This document shows positions 35,644-45,934 of a DNA stretch of 64,000 bases, piece after piece. Source of the DNA: Rhodobacter sp. Har01 (GTDB taxonomy: Bacteria > Pseudomonadota > Alphaproteobacteria > Rhodobacterales > Rhodobacteraceae); contig NZ_JAJCTD010000001.1 of the NCBI RefSeq assembly GCF_020564565.1, positions 496,001 to 560,000 of the forward strand. Direction: 5' to 3'. The notes under the pieces were generated by a model, which searched no databases, had not been told where the DNA came from, and saw only the letters and a list, made by a program, of their open reading frames with translations. Positions within the stretch are counted from its first letter, which is position 1. Every line of letters begins with the position of its first letter. Position numbers and translations under genes: made by a program.

Positions 35644-35802
35644 GGTTGACTCCTTTGGTCAGGTTTTGTCGGGTCGGTAAAACATGACTTGGGCACGCGG
35701 GTCAATGCCTGACAGCTTTGGTCGGATATTTTGCCGCGCTGCGGTCGCTGCTGCCCCGCAGCGGACGTTGACGTCGGCCGCTTGCGCGCGTACCTCGCCG
35801 GC

Positions 35803-37605
35803 ATGGCCCGCGCACCCCTTCTGCAACTGAATTCCATCTCGCTGACCTTTGGCGGCACCCCGGTCTTCGACGACCTCTCGCTGGTCTTGCAGCCGGGCGA
35901 CCGGGTGGCGCTGGTCGGCCGCAACGGCAGCGGCAAGTCCACCCTGATGAAGGTGATGGCGGGCCTGACCGACCCCGACCGCGGCGAGCGCATCGTGCCG
36001 CAGGGCGTGACGGTGGGCTACATGGAGCAGGACCCCGACCTTTCCGGCTATGCCACCCTGGGCGATTTCGCCGCCTCTGCCTTGCCGGAGGGCGAGTCCT
36101 ACCGACTGGCGGTCGTCGCCGAAGGGCTGAAGTTCGACCCCGCCACGCCGGTTGCCACCGCCTCGGGCGGCGAACGCCGGCGCGCGGCGCTGGCCAAGCT
36201 GCTGGCCGAGGCGCCCGAGCTGATGCTGCTGGACGAGCCGACGAACCATCTCGACATCCAGGCGATCGAATGGCTGGAAGAGGAACTGTCGGCCACGAAA
36301 GCCGCCTTCGTGCTGATCAGCCACGACCGCGCCTTCCTCCGCGCGCTGACCCGGGCGACGCTGTGGATCGACCGCGCCCAGCTGCGCCGCCGCGACGCTG
36401 GCTTCGATGGCTTCGAGGATTGGCGCGAAACCATCTGGGCCGAAGAGGACGAGGCCCGCCACAAGCTGGACCGCAAGATCAAGGCCGAGGCGAAATGGGC
36501 CGTCGAAGGCATCAGCGCGCGGCGGAAACGCAACATGGGCCGGGTCCGCGCCTTGCAGTCGCTGCGCGCCGAGCGGGCCGCGCAACTGCGCCGGCAGGGC
36601 ACCGTAGCGCTGGCCCTGGAGAGCGGCCCGACCTCGGGCAAACGGGTGATCGAGGCGAAAGCGCTGAGCAAGTCCTTTGGCGACAGGACCATCGTGACCG
36701 GCTTCAGCCTGCGCGTGCTGCGCGGCGACCGGGTTGCCTTCGTGGGACCAAACGGAGTTGGGAAAACAACTCTTATCAGGATGTTGACAGGCGAAGTTCA
36801 ACAGGATTCCGGGACCGTCGAGCTGGGCACGAACCTGGAGATTGCGGTGTTCGACCAGACCCGCGCCGCGCTAGACCCTGAGGCCACGCTGTGGGAAAGC
36901 CTGACCGGCGATCCGGGCCTTGGGGTCTCGGGGGCATCGGACCAGGTGATGGTGCGCGGCGTGCCGCGGCATGTCGTTGGTTATCTGAAAGACTCACTGT
37001 TTACCGAACTTCAGGCCCGCGCCCCGGTGAAATCTCTGTCCGGCGGCGAGAAGGCCCGGCTGCTGTTGGCAAAGATCATGGCGCGGCCGTCGAACCTTTT
37101 GATCCTGGACGAGCCGACCAACGATCTTGACGTGGAAACCCTTGATCTGCTTCAGGAAACGCTGGGAGACTTTGACGGCACCGTGCTGCTGGTCAGCCAC
37201 GACCGCGACTTCATCGACCGGGTGGCCACGGTCACCGTGGCGATGGAAGGCGATGGCCGGGCGACGGCCTATCCGGGCGGGTGGTCGGACTATGCCGCGC
37301 AACGCCCGGCCCCGGTGCAGGCGCCCCACATGCCACCGGCCCGACGCAAGGAAGAGCCGAAAACAGAAGCAAGATCAAAAGCTTCTGGTCTGACCTTCAG
37401 TGAACGCAAACGGTTCGGGGAATTGCCCGCGCTGATGGACCGTCTGCAGGCCGAGATTGCCAGGCTGAGCGAATTCCTTGCCCAGCCCGAGTTGTTCACG
37501 CAGGAGCCAGTCAAGTTCCGCAAGGCCTCAGAAGGGCTGGCCGAGCGCCAGGCCGCCCTGCATGCGGCCGAGGAGGAGTGGCTGCTTCTTGCCGACCGGG
37601 CCTGA
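35803..37605 (+). CDS. ABC-F family ATPase (Uup-like)
   Basis: 600 residues with two ATP-binding cassettes and no membrane part. Cassette 1: GRNGSGKST, ASGGERRR, LMLLDEPTNHLD. Cassette 2: GPNGVGKTT, LSGGEKAR, LLILDEPTNDLD. A charged helix tail (about 530-600) is like the DNA-binding/coiled-coil end of Uup. ABC-F proteins act at ribosomes or on DNA; Uup affects precise excision and ribosome function. The ATG at 35803 lies in a start context without a strong ribosome binding site. Parts of cassette 2 and the linker have slightly lower G+C than the first half. Confidence 0.9.
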   Translation: MARAPLLQLNSISLTFGGTPVFDDLSLVLQPGDRVALVGRNGSGKSTLMKVMAGLTDPDRGERIVPQGVTVGYMEQDPDLSGYATLGDFAASALPEGESYRLAVVAEGLKFDPATPVATASGGERRRAALAKLLAEAPELMLLDEPTNHLDIQAIEWLEEELSATKAAFVLISHDRAFLRALTRATLWIDRAQLRRRDAGFDGFEDWRETIWAEEDEARHKLDRKIKAEAKWAVEGISARRKRNMGRVRALQSLRAERAAQLRRQGTVALALESGPTSGKRVIEAKALSKSFGDRTIVTGFSLRVLRGDRVAFVGPNGVGKTTLIRMLTGEVQQDSGTVELGTNLEIAVFDQTRAALDPEATLWESLTGDPGLGVSGASDQVMVRGVPRHVVGYLKDSLFTELQARAPVKSLSGGEKARLLLAKIMARPSNLLILDEPTNDLDVETLDLLQETLGDFDGTVLLVSHDRDFIDRVATVTVAMEGDGRATAYPGGWSDYAAQRPAPVQAPHMPPARRKEEPKTEARSKASGLTFSERKRFGELPALMDRLQAEIARLSEFLAQPELFTQEPVKFRKASEGLAERQAALHAAEEEWLLLADRA

Positions 37606-37614
37606 GGCGCGGGA

Positions 37615-37643
37615 ACCGGCCGAACCCCGCCGGTTCGGCCGGT
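37615..37643 (+). terminator. Terminator after the ABC-F gene
   Basis: A 12-bp perfect stem (ACCGGCCGAACC / GGTTCGGCCGGT) with a 5-nt loop, ten bases after the stop codon. No T run, as often in GC-rich genomes. Confidence 0.65.
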
Positions 37644-37800
37644 CGCACACGGCAGGCCTTGGCCGGCGGCCCACACGGGCGGTCAAGCGCGCGTGAGCGG
37701 CGGTTGTTTCCGAGGGGTTCCACGCCAGGTGTTCAGAACGACACCGCGCTTCCCGGCTTGCCGGGTGTCCGGGGTTGTCTCAGGAAAACAGGAGAACTCC

Positions 37801-38397
37801 ATGAAAACTATCGCAGTAATTCTTGCCGCTTCGGTCCTTGCCATGCCCGCCTTCGCCGGCGGACCGACGACCCCCGAATACGAACCCGAAGTGGCGCCGA
37901 TGCCGGCCCCGGTGATGTCCTCTTCGGCTGACTGGTCCGGGTTCTATGCCGGCGCGCAGCTGGGCTTTGCCGACGTCGGCTCGAACGGCGGCGGGCTGGA
38001 CGGCGACGGCATGCTGGGCGGCGTCCATGCCGGCTATCGCTGGGACCTTGGCAACACCGTGCTGGGGGTCGAGGGCGACTTCGACACCGCCGACATCGAG
38101 CTTGGCGGCGGCGCCGGCAGTTTGGATAGCGTATCGCGCCTCAAACTGATCGGCGGCGCCGATCTTGGCCGGACCCTGATCTATGCCACGGGCGGCATGG
38201 CCTGGGCGAAAGCGACTGTTGGCGCGGCCGATCTGTCCGACAACGGCTACTTCCTGGGTGCAGGGATGGACTACGCCCTGACCGACCGCTGGTCGGTCGG
38301 CGGTGAAGTGCTGGGTCACAAGTTCGACGACTTCGATGGCTCGGGCGTGGACCTCGACGCGACCACGGTCAAGGCGAAGGTCTCGTTCAGCTTCTGA
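37801..38397 (+). CDS. Outer membrane beta-barrel protein
   Basis: 198 residues. Signal peptide to about AFA-GG, a short proline-rich linker, then an eight-stranded barrel like the Omp25/31 or OmpA-N group: DWSGFYAGAQLGFA, GGVHAGYRWDLGNTVLGVEGD, and a terminal Phe in KVSFSF, the outer-membrane insertion signal. ACAGGAGA precedes the ATG at 37801; an earlier in-frame start gives no signal peptide. Probably a structural or general porin-like barrel. Confidence 0.85.
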   Translation: MKTIAVILAASVLAMPAFAGGPTTPEYEPEVAPMPAPVMSSSADWSGFYAGAQLGFADVGSNGGGLDGDGMLGGVHAGYRWDLGNTVLGVEGDFDTADIELGGGAGSLDSVSRLKLIGGADLGRTLIYATGGMAWAKATVGAADLSDNGYFLGAGMDYALTDRWSVGGEVLGHKFDDFDGSGVDLDATTVKAKVSFSF

Positions 38398-38421
38398 TCC
38401 GGTGGTCTGGGGCGCCTGCTC

Positions 38422-38898
38422 TCAGGGGCAGGCGCCCGCCGCAACCGGCGGCAGAAGGAACACCCGGTCGTCACCGGACGTGCCTGATATCTCGACGAAA
38501 TCCTGATTCCCCTCAAACCCGATTCCGGCCCGCGTCAGGGTCATCCGCACCGCCCCGTTCGGGCGCGGCTCAAGCACGAAGCTGCCGGCATCGCCTTCCA
38601 TCTGGCAAAACAGGTGATCGGCCTCATTCTCGCAGTAGGCGACGCCCTGAAAGCGTTCGGCCGTGCCGCGCAAGCCGACGGCGACGCGCAGCGCCACATA
38701 GCGCTGATGGCCGGCCTCTGGCGCCCAGGGCCCCAGGGCGATCTGCCTTACCCGTTGCGCCGGGTGGCTGGCCAGATGGCTGAGTGTGTATTGCCGCAGG
38801 TAACATGAGGAATCTGTCGGAAACATCTGATCGCGCGGCGATTTCGCTACGGCGGGTGTGGCGGCAAGCAGAACGGCGAGGGCAAGGAATCGGGTCAT
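38422..38898 (-). CDS. Secreted protein of unknown function
   Basis: 158 residues. A Sec signal peptide (MTRFLALAVLLAATPAVA-KS) is followed by a small domain with four cysteines (Cys32, Cys89, Cys98 and a C-terminal ACP) that may form disulfides in the periplasm. I recognise no family. Its start is 58 bp after the end of the decarboxylase gene on the same strand; its end is 24 bp from the barrel-protein stop. Confidence 0.7.
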   Translation of the reverse strand: MTRFLALAVLLAATPAVAKSPRDQMFPTDSSCYLRQYTLSHLASHPAQRVRQIALGPWAPEAGHQRYVALRVAVGLRGTAERFQGVAYCENEADHLFCQMEGDAGSFVLEPRPNGAVRMTLTRAGIGFEGNQDFVEISGTSGDDRVFLLPPVAAGACP

Positions 38899-38955
38899 TT
38901 CGGATCTCCGGGCCGGCATGTCGCAAGCTGGCCTGTGGCCGGCCCGCAAGGCAAG

Positions 38956-40344
38956 TCAGATTTCGCGCATCAACTCGGCCACCACCGCCGGAATGGCCAT
39001 GACATCCGCGTGCGTGCAGTCGAATTGCCCGACTTGCACCCGGATGACATAGGCCCCCCGGTGCCGGGTCTGCGTCAGGTAGATGCGGCCATCGTCGTTG
39101 ATCCGCTGCAGCAGCCGCTCGGTGGCCGTGTCCGACCCCAGGCGGAAGGTGAAGAGTGACAGAGAAGGCTCTGTCACGATTTCGATTCCCGGCATTGCGC
39201 GCAAGCGGTCGCAGGCCTCGCGCGCCCAGGCTACATGGTTGCGGATGCGCGCCCGCAGCCCGTCCAGCCCATAGGCGCGCAGGGTGAACCACAGCTTCAA
39301 CGCGCGGAACCGGCGGCCCAGGGGCACCGTCCATTCGTTGAAGTTGACGATTTCCTCGCGCCCCGCGGTCTCAAGATAGCTGGGCCGCAGCCCCAAGGTT
39401 CGCACCTGCGGCCCGGGGTCGCGCAGGAACTGCACCGCGCAGTCGAACTGCACGCCGAGCCATTTGTGCGGGTTGAAGATGATCGAACCGGCCTGTTCAA
39501 TTCCGGCCCACAAGGCCCTGAATTCCGGACAGATCATGGCCGAACCCGCCCAGGCCGCATCGACATGTACCGGCAGCCCTTCGCCCTGCGCCACGGCGAT
39601 GCAATCGGCGATGCGGTCGAAGGCGCCGACGCTGGTGCCGCCGGCGCAAAGCACCACCCCCGCTGGCATCATTCCCGCCGCCCGGTCCGCGGCAATCGCC
39701 CCGGCCAGAGCGTCCGGCTTCATCGACAGGCTGGCATCGGTGGGCACCTTGACCAGGTTCGCCTGGCCGATCCCGGCGATGCGCACCGCCTTGTCCACCG
39801 AGGAATGGGTCTCGGCGCTGGCATAGATCCGCAGTCTGGGAGAGCTTGAAAGACCCTCCGCAAGGCCTTGCCAATCCAACGCTTTTTCGCGCATCGTCAA
39901 GACCGCCGACAGGGTGGCCGTGGTGGCGGAATCGTGGATCGTCCCGGTGAAGGCTGCGGGCAGGCCCAAGGCCTGCGCCAGCCAGCCGATCATGCCCTGC
40001 TCGATTTCGGTCGCTGCGGGCGAGGTCTGCCACAGCATCGCCTGTGCCGCCATGGCATTGGCCAGTTGTTCGGCCAGCATCGAGGCCGGGCTGGCATTGG
40101 CCGGGAAATAGGCAAAGAACCGCGGGTGCTGCCAATGCGTCATGCCTCCGGGCACGATGCGTTCGAAGTCGGCCCAGATGGTTTCCATCGGTTCGGCCGC
40201 CTCGGGTGGGGCGACGGGCAGGCGGGCCGCCACCTCACCCGGAACCAGCGGCGCCCGCACCGGCCGGTCGCGCAGGGACGCGTGGTAGTCGGCCGCCCAG
40301 TCCGCCGCCCGTTTCGACCAGTTGCGCAGCTCTTCGTGATCCAT
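38956..40344 (-). CDS. PLP-dependent group II amino acid decarboxylase
   Basis: 462 residues, the length of aromatic L-amino-acid decarboxylases. The cofactor lysine lies in NPHKWLGVQFDC, and THWQHPRFFAYFP near the start and HVDAAWAGSAMICPEFR (the Asp and Ala of the PLP site) are conserved. Group II enzymes decarboxylate aromatic amino acids or related substrates. Substrate is not decidable here. Start MDHEELRNWSKRAADW is the usual N-terminus. Confidence 0.9.
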   Translation of the reverse strand: MDHEELRNWSKRAADWAADYHASLRDRPVRAPLVPGEVAARLPVAPPEAAEPMETIWADFERIVPGGMTHWQHPRFFAYFPANASPASMLAEQLANAMAAQAMLWQTSPAATEIEQGMIGWLAQALGLPAAFTGTIHDSATTATLSAVLTMREKALDWQGLAEGLSSSPRLRIYASAETHSSVDKAVRIAGIGQANLVKVPTDASLSMKPDALAGAIAADRAAGMMPAGVVLCAGGTSVGAFDRIADCIAVAQGEGLPVHVDAAWAGSAMICPEFRALWAGIEQAGSIIFNPHKWLGVQFDCAVQFLRDPGPQVRTLGLRPSYLETAGREEIVNFNEWTVPLGRRFRALKLWFTLRAYGLDGLRARIRNHVAWAREACDRLRAMPGIEIVTEPSLSLFTFRLGSDTATERLLQRINDDGRIYLTQTRHRGAYVIRVQVGQFDCTHADVMAIPAVVAELMREI

Positions 40345-40459
40345 GTCGGCACTCCTTCGCCGTGCCTGTGATCCTGCGGCGGCAATCTCTCGTCAACCCT
40401 TGAGCGCTAGACTAAAATACGGCGGGGTCGCGTGCCCGCGCCAACTGGTCAGGTTCCGC

Positions 40460-41080
40460 ATGCCGCAGTCGCGTCGCCATTTCCTTTTCGCCGGTCTTGC
40501 CGCGGCGGGCCTTGCCGCCGGCTGCGTCGGGGGCGGTTTTCGCACCGCCTATGACGCGCCGGTGCCGGCCGATCTGGCGGCGGGCTGGCGGCTGGCGGGC
40601 GTGCGCGTCGACGTGCCCGACAGCCTGACCGTGAGCGAACAGAAATCCTACCTGCCGCGGGCCGATATCGTCTGGCGCGAAGACCCGCCCGGCGACCGCC
40701 GCGCCCAGGTGGCGGCGATTCTGAAGGCCGCCGCAACCCGGGGGGCCGCCGGCCTGCGCGGCAGCCGCCCGGTCACGCTGGAGCTGACCGTGAGCCGCTT
40801 CCACGCCTTGACGTTCGAGGCCGAGCAGCGGTTCGACCAGGCCGGCGTGCACAACATCGGCTTCACCGCCCGGGTGCTGGATGCCTCGGGCGCCGTGGTC
40901 TACGGCCCGACTGAGGTGGAGGCCTCGCTTCCCGCCCTGTCGGGCGATGAGATGCGGGCCGCCCGGGCAAGGGGCGAGACGCAGAAATCGCAGATCAGCG
41001 CCCATGTCGCGGCCACCATCGCCGGCTGGCTGGGCCTTGGCGCCGATCCGCGCGGGACCTTCGCACGCTCGGGCGGCTGA
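40460..41080 (+). CDS. Lipoprotein of unknown function
   Basis: 206 residues. An RR-containing N-terminus (MPQSRRHFLFAGLAAAGLAAGC) ends in a lipobox LAAGC at about residue 22, so the protein should be lipid-anchored, possibly after twin-arginine export. The rest has LELTVSRFHALTFEAEQRF, a pattern of a small alpha/beta envelope protein restricted, as far as I recall, to Rhodobacterales. The ATG at 40460 is selected because it begins directly at the signal peptide. Divergent from the decarboxylase. Confidence 0.75.
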   Translation: MPQSRRHFLFAGLAAAGLAAGCVGGGFRTAYDAPVPADLAAGWRLAGVRVDVPDSLTVSEQKSYLPRADIVWREDPPGDRRAQVAAILKAAATRGAAGLRGSRPVTLELTVSRFHALTFEAEQRFDQAGVHNIGFTARVLDASGAVVYGPTEVEASLPALSGDEMRAARARGETQKSQISAHVAATIAGWLGLGADPRGTFARSGG

Positions 41081-41259
41081 CGGCATCTTTTCCATTGGCG
41101 ACGGGGCGAAAGGGCGCTATGTCCGCCGGCATGACGACGTTGCGCAACATCCGCATCTGCTGCATTACCCGCTGACTTCGGTCGCGCGGGCGCTTCGTCT
41201 TGTCCATGACAAAGCCAGGGCCCCGCGCGGGAATGCCGCGTGCCAAAGGCTATGGACCC

Positions 41260-42858
41260 ATGGTGACGATCCGCCTGACCAACTCGAAGACCCGCCGGAA
41301 GGAAGAGTTCGTTCCTCTCGAACCCTCGAATGTGCGGATGTATGTCTGCGGCCCCACCGTCTATGACCGCGCGCATCTGGGCAACGCCCGCCCGGTGGTG
41401 GTGTTCGACGTGCTCTACCGGCTCCTGCGCCACGTCTACGGGGCCGGGCATGTAACCTATGTCCGCAACTTCACCGACGTCGACGACAAGATCAACGCCG
41501 AGGCATTGCGGCGGCAGAAGGCCGGCCGCCCCGAGACGCTGGAAGCGCTGATCCATGAGCGGACCGAGGAAACCATTGCCTGGTATCACGCCGACATGGA
41601 CGCCCTGGGCGCCCTGCGGCCCGACCATGAGCCGCGGGCGACGGAATTCATCGGCGCGATGGTGTCGATGATCGAAGGGCTGATCGCCAAGGGCCACGCC
41701 TATGCCGTGGAAGGGCACGTGCTGTTCCGGGTGCGGTCCTATGCCGAGTATGGCGCGCTGTCGGGGCGGTCGGTCGATGACATGATCGCCGGCGCCCGGG
41801 TCGAGGTCGCGCCGTACAAGGAAGACCCGATGGACTTCGTGCTGTGGAAGCCCTCGGACCAAGGCTTGCCCGGCTGGGATTCCCCTTGGGGCCGCGGCCG
41901 CCCGGGCTGGCACATCGAATGCAGCGCCATGGCCTACGAGTTGCTGGGCGAGAGCTTCGACATCCACGGCGGCGGGCTGGACCTGCAATTCCCCCATCAC
42001 GAGAACGAAATCGCCCAAAGCGCCTGCGCCCACCCGCATGGGAGTTTCGCCAAGGTCTGGCTCCACAACGAGATGCTGCAGGTCGAGGGCAAGAAGATGT
42101 CCAAGTCCCTGGGCAACTTCTTCACGGTGCGGGATTTGCTGGAGCAGGGCATCCCCGGCGAGGTGATCCGCTTCGTGCTGCTGATGACGCACTATCGCAG
42201 CCCAATGGACTGGCGCCGCAGAGCCGCAAGTGATGCGAAGAAGGAGCTTAGGCGGTGGTGGTTTGCAACCGAAGACGTCAAAGCCAGATTACCCGTCGAC
42301 GGAGAGGTTGTCGAAGCTCTGGCCAACGATTTGAATACTTCTGATGCAATCAAGCGCCTTCGCGATCTGTATAAAGCGCGCGAATACGAGTTGCTGAAGA
42401 GTGCAGCGAACATGATGGGTTTTTTGCTACCAAGTGCCGGAGAATGGTATCGACCCACAGTGGACGACGAGGCCAGATCTTCAATAGAAGCGGTTTTCCA
42501 TTTGCGTCAGAAGTTTCGACAGCTAAGAGACTACGCCGCATCTGACTATTTGCGAGCAGTTCTGGAAGTCGCAGGAGTCGTGATTTCTGACGGCAAGCAG
42601 CCGAGTTGGACTGCCAGTTATGCTGGGCAAGAAAGGGGCTGGAAGAAGCTGCACGATCTCGCCTACGATGGAAGCGGTCGATGGCCTTCGGCTGAGGAAA
42701 TTGAAGGCCTTTCGAGGAATCGAAATGTGATCGTGACCTCACTCATCGACAATCAGAACAACGTCACTGATGAGTGGAATGTCATGATTAATGACATTCC
42801 CGATCGTATTGACATTGGCCTCCTCCAATTGGCGGGTTTCATAGGAGGTCCAGCTTGA
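41260..42858 (+). CDS. cysS: Cysteinyl-tRNA synthetase with atypical C-terminal third
   Basis: 532 residues. The N-terminal two thirds are standard: zinc Cys and HIGH-type site in [31 protein letters not shown] and [10 protein letters not shown]. From about 42,220 (residue 320 on) G+C drops from about 67 to about 51 percent to the stop codon, yet the frame continues through the expected [11 protein letters not shown] helix domain. After the usual end of the anticodon-binding domain there are about 80 extra residues of unknown type. The gene looks mosaic: a native catalytic part joined to a foreign tail. The start is uncertain: ATG 41260 gives the usual [11 protein letters not shown] 41206 would add 18 residues. 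Overlaps cimA by four bases. Confidence 0.9.
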   Translation: MVTIRLTNSKTRRKEEFVPLEPSNVRMYVCGPTVYDRAHLGNARPVVVFDVLYRLLRHVYGAGHVTYVRNFTDVDDKINAEALRRQKAGRPETLEALIHERTEETIAWYHADMDALGALRPDHEPRATEFIGAMVSMIEGLIAKGHAYAVEGHVLFRVRSYAEYGALSGRSVDDMIAGARVEVAPYKEDPMDFVLWKPSDQGLPGWDSPWGRGRPGWHIECSAMAYELLGESFDIHGGGLDLQFPHHENEIAQSACAHPHGSFAKVWLHNEMLQVEGKKMSKSLGNFFTVRDLLEQGIPGEVIRFVLLMTHYRSPMDWRRRAASDAKKELRRWWFATEDVKARLPVDGEVVEALANDLNTSDAIKRLRDLYKAREYELLKSAANMMGFLLPSAGEWYRPTVDDEARSSIEAVFHLRQKFRQLRDYAASDYLRAVLEVAGVVISDGKQPSWTASYAGQERGWKKLHDLAYDGSGRWPSAEEIEGLSRNRNVIVTSLIDNQNNVTDEWNVMINDIPDRIDIGLLQLAGFIGGPA

Positions 42859-44483
42859 AAGATCGCCTCTACCTCTTCGACACCACCCTCCGCGACGGGC
42901 AGCAGACCCAAGGGGTGCAGTTCTCGGCCTCGGACAAGACCCAGATCGCCCATGCGCTGGATGCCCTGGGGGTGGATTACATCGAGGGCGGCTGGCCGGG
43001 GGCCAATCCGACGGACTCCGAGTTCTTTGCGGCGGCCCCGCGGACTCGGGCGAAGATGACGGCGTTTGGGATGACCAAGCGGGTGGGGCGGTCGGCGGCG
43101 AATGATGATGTGCTGGCGGCGGTGCTGAATGCGGGCACGGCAACGGTCTGTCTGGTGGGCAAGACGCATGAGTTTCACGTCTCGACCGCCCTGGGCGTGA
43201 CGCTGGACGAGAACCGTCAGGCCATTGCCGAAACCTTCCGCCACCTGCGCGCGCTGGGGCGCGAGGCGCTGTTCGATGCCGAGCATTTCTTCGACGGCTA
43301 CCGGGCCAACCCGGGTTATGCCCTGTCGTGCCTGCGCGCGGCGCTGGACGAGGGCGCCCGCTGGGCCGTGCTCTGCGATACCAACGGCGGCACGCTGCCT
43401 TCGGAGGTGGGGCGGATCGTCTCGGAGGTCATCGCCGCGGGCATTCCGGGCGAAGCCCTGGGCATCCACTGCCATGACGACACCGGCAATGCGGTGGCGG
43501 GCAGCCTGGCCGCCACCGAGGCCGGGTGCCGGCAGGTGCAGGGCACGCTGAACGGGTTGGGAGAGCGCTGCGGCAACGCCAACCTGACCAGCCTGATCCC
43601 GACGCTCTTGCTGAAGGAACCCTATGCCAGCCGGTTCGAGACCGGGGTCAGCGCTGAGGCCCTGCGGGGCCTGCTCAAGACCAGCCGGATTCTGGACGAC
43701 ATTCTGAACCGGGTGCCGCTGCGGTCTGCGCCCTATATCGGCGCATCGGCCTTTGCCCACAAGGCCGGGCTGCACGCCAGCGCCATCCTGAAGGATCCGA
43801 CCACCTACGAACACATCGACCCCGCCCGCGTCGGCAACGAACGCGTGATCCCGATGTCGAACCAGGCCGGGCAGTCGAACCTGCGGGCGCGGCTGGCGCA
43901 GGCCGGCATCGAGGCCGACCCGAAGGACAGCCGCCTCGCGCGCATTCTGGATGTGGTGAAGGAGCGTGAGGACCAGGGCTATGCCTTCGACGGCGCCCAG
44001 GCGAGTTTCGAGCTGGTGGCGCGGCGGGAACTGGGGCTGTGCCCCAGCTTCTTCGAGGTCAAGCGCTACCGCGTCACGGTCGAGCGGCGGAAGAACAAGT
44101 ATGACCGGATGGTCAGCCTGTCCGAGGCCGTGGTGGTGGTCAAGATCGGCGGGCGCAAGGCGATGTCGGTCAGCGACAGCATGGATGGATCGGGACAGGA
44201 CCGCGGCCCGGTCAACGCCCTGGCCAAGGCGCTGGCCAAGGACCTGGGGCCGTATCAGGCCTGCATCGACGACATGAAGCTGGTCGATTTCAAGGTGCGC
44301 ATCACCCAGGGCGGCACCGAGGCGGTGACGCGGGTCATCATCGACAGCGAGGACGGGCAGGGGCGGCGCTGGTCAACCGTGGGGGTCAGCCCCAACATCG
44401 TGGACGCCAGCTTCGAGGCCCTTCTGGACGCGATCCAGTGGAAGCTGATCCGCGACATCGGCCAGCCGCTCGCCCTGCCATGA
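42855..44483 (+). CDS. cimA: Citramalate synthase
   Basis: 542 residues of the citramalate/isopropylmalate synthase family (TIGR00977 type). N-terminal catalytic motif [15 protein letters not shown] with [13 protein letters not shown] and the [11 protein letters not shown] signature, then the C-terminal LeuA-dimer regulatory domain ([17 protein letters not shown]). It condenses pyruvate with acetyl-CoA on a route to 2-oxobutyrate and isoleucine. The start is TTG, supported by a perfect AGGAGG six bases before it; the TTGA overlaps the cysS stop. No ATG is possible upstream in frame. The first bases lie at the end of the low-GC cysS tail. Confidence 0.92.
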   Translation: MKDRLYLFDTTLRDGQQTQGVQFSASDKTQIAHALDALGVDYIEGGWPGANPTDSEFFAAAPRTRAKMTAFGMTKRVGRSAANDDVLAAVLNAGTATVCLVGKTHEFHVSTALGVTLDENRQAIAETFRHLRALGREALFDAEHFFDGYRANPGYALSCLRAALDEGARWAVLCDTNGGTLPSEVGRIVSEVIAAGIPGEALGIHCHDDTGNAVAGSLAATEAGCRQVQGTLNGLGERCGNANLTSLIPTLLLKEPYASRFETGVSAEALRGLLKTSRILDDILNRVPLRSAPYIGASAFAHKAGLHASAILKDPTTYEHIDPARVGNERVIPMSNQAGQSNLRARLAQAGIEADPKDSRLARILDVVKEREDQGYAFDGAQASFELVARRELGLCPSFFEVKRYRVTVERRKNKYDRMVSLSEAVVVVKIGGRKAMSVSDSMDGSGQDRGPVNALAKALAKDLGPYQACIDDMKLVDFKVRITQGGTEAVTRVIIDSEDGQGRRWSTVGVSPNIVDASFEALLDAIQWKLIRDIGQPLALP

Positions 44484-45169
44484 GCATTTTCCGCCTGTTC
44501 GAGGGGCTGGACCTCTGCGCCCCCGGCGACGCGGCCAGCCTGATGCGGGCCTGCGCCGGGCTGGCGCCCGATGCCGAGGTTCTGGATGCCGGCTGCGGCC
44601 GGGGCGCCGACCTGCCGGCGCTGCTGTCGCTGGTCCCGCGGGGCCGGGTGACGGCGGTCGACCTGTCGGAAGCCTTCATCGCCCATGTCCGGGCGCACTT
44701 TCCCATGGTCCGGGCCGAGGTGGCCGACATGCTGGACCCGCCGGCCGGCCGCTATGACCTGATCTGGTCCGGCGGGGCCATCTACGGCCCCGGCATCGGG
44801 CCGGCGCTGCGGGCCTGGGCGCCCTGCCTTGCCGCGGGCGGGCGGGTGGTCTTCACCGATCTGGTGCTGCGCCGCCCGCAGGTCTCGCCCGAAGTCGCCG
44901 CCTTCTTCGCCGAAGACGGCGTGGCGTTGCGCGACGAGGCCGGGCTTGGTGCCGAGATCGCGGCTGCGGGCTGGCGCAGGACGGACGGGTTCTGGCTGCC
45001 CGATACGGCCTGGGCCGCCTATTACCTGCCGGTTGAGGCGCGCCTTGACGCGCTGCAGGACGATCCGGAGATGGCCGAGGTGGTGGCTTCCTTCCGCCGC
45101 GAGATCGCGCTCTGGCGCCGGCATGGCGGCGAATACGGCTACCTCCTGGCCGTCGCGGTTCCGCAGTGA
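44480..45169 (+). CDS. SAM-dependent methyltransferase
   Basis: 229 residues. The SAM-binding motif VLDAGCGRGADLPALL and following VTAVDLSEAFI mark a class I methyltransferase of the ubiquinone/small-molecule type; substrate unknown. ATG overlaps the cimA stop (ATGA), and its own stop overlaps the next GTG start, so cysS, cimA, this gene and the next form one transcription unit. Confidence 0.85.
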   Translation: MSIFRLFEGLDLCAPGDAASLMRACAGLAPDAEVLDAGCGRGADLPALLSLVPRGRVTAVDLSEAFIAHVRAHFPMVRAEVADMLDPPAGRYDLIWSGGAIYGPGIGPALRAWAPCLAAGGRVVFTDLVLRRPQVSPEVAAFFAEDGVALRDEAGLGAEIAAAGWRRTDGFWLPDTAWAAYYLPVEARLDALQDDPEMAEVVASFRREIALWRRHGGEYGYLLAVAVPQ

Positions 45170-45924
45170 CGCTGGACGCCTGCGCCCGGCTGCTGGAACG
45201 CGGCGACCCCGACCGCCTGCTGGCGGTCCGCGCCGCGCCGGCCTGGACGCGCGCGCGGCTGCTGCCGCTATACGCCTTCAACCTTGAGGTTGCCCGCGCA
45301 CCCTGGGTCACGCAGGAGCCGATGATCGCCGAGATGCGGCTGCAGTGGTGGCGCGACGTGGTGGCCGAAGATGTACCGCCGGCGCATGACGTGGCCGGGC
45401 CGTTGCAGGTCCTGATCCGCGAAGCGGGGCTGCCCCAGGCGGTGCTGGACCGCCTGATCGCGGCGCGGCACCACGATGTCTGGCGCGCGCCGTTCGCGGA
45501 CCATCGCGCCCTTGCGGCCTATGTCGAGGACACCGCGGCCGGGCTGATGTGGCTGGCCGCGCGGGCCTTGGGCGCGCCGGACGGGGCCGAGGTGGCGGTG
45601 CGGGCCTATGGCTGGGCGGCCGGGATGGCCAGTTTCCTGCGCGCTGTGCCTGAACTGACCGCGCGGGGGCGGCAGCCCTTGCCCGCCGGGACCGGGGTGG
45701 CCGATCTGGCCCTTCAGGGGCTGGCGCGGCTGGCCGAGGCGCGGGCAGGGCGGGCCTTGGTGCCCAAGGCGGTGGCGCCGGCCCTGCTGGCGGGGTGGCA
45801 GGCCGAGGGTCTGCTGACCCTGGCGGCGCGCGATCCGGCGGCGGTGCGCGAAGGCCGGCTGCAACTGTCCGAGTTCACCCGGCGCCGCCGGCTGCTGTGG
45901 CAGGCCGCAACCGGGCGCTGGTAG
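45166..45924 (+). CDS. Squalene/phytoene synthase family protein
   Basis: 252 residues, all-helical. ALYAFNLEVAR-like start (LLPLYAFNLEVARAP), MRLQWWRDVV and FADHRALAAYVEDTAAGL are typical of the squalene/phytoene synthase fold as found in NDUFAF6-type proteins rather than in true carotenoid enzymes; one of the two Asp-rich motifs is missing. It starts with GTG inside the stop of the methyltransferase gene. A catalytic role is doubtful; a role in respiratory complex assembly is possible by analogy. Confidence 0.8.
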   Translation: MTLDACARLLERGDPDRLLAVRAAPAWTRARLLPLYAFNLEVARAPWVTQEPMIAEMRLQWWRDVVAEDVPPAHDVAGPLQVLIREAGLPQAVLDRLIAARHHDVWRAPFADHRALAAYVEDTAAGLMWLAARALGAPDGAEVAVRAYGWAAGMASFLRAVPELTARGRQPLPAGTGVADLALQGLARLAEARAGRALVPKAVAPALLAGWQAEGLLTLAARDPAAVREGRLQLSEFTRRRRLLWQAATGRW

Positions 45925-45934
45925 GGCCGCGGCC

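Noticed and set aside
36720-37400. Foreign insertion within the ABC-F gene, because of locally lower G+C
   Set aside because: The drop is small (about 58 percent) and patchy, and both cassettes keep all motifs.
42230-42858. The low-GC end of cysS as a separate inserted gene
   Set aside because: The frame is continuous with the catalytic part and still contains the expected LANDLNT and anticodon-domain helices, and there is no internal ribosome binding site with a new start.
45166-45924. Carotenoid biosynthesis gene (phytoene synthase)
   Set aside because: The protein is short, lacks one Asp-rich motif and has no other carotenoid genes around; it matches the NDUFAF6-like branch better.
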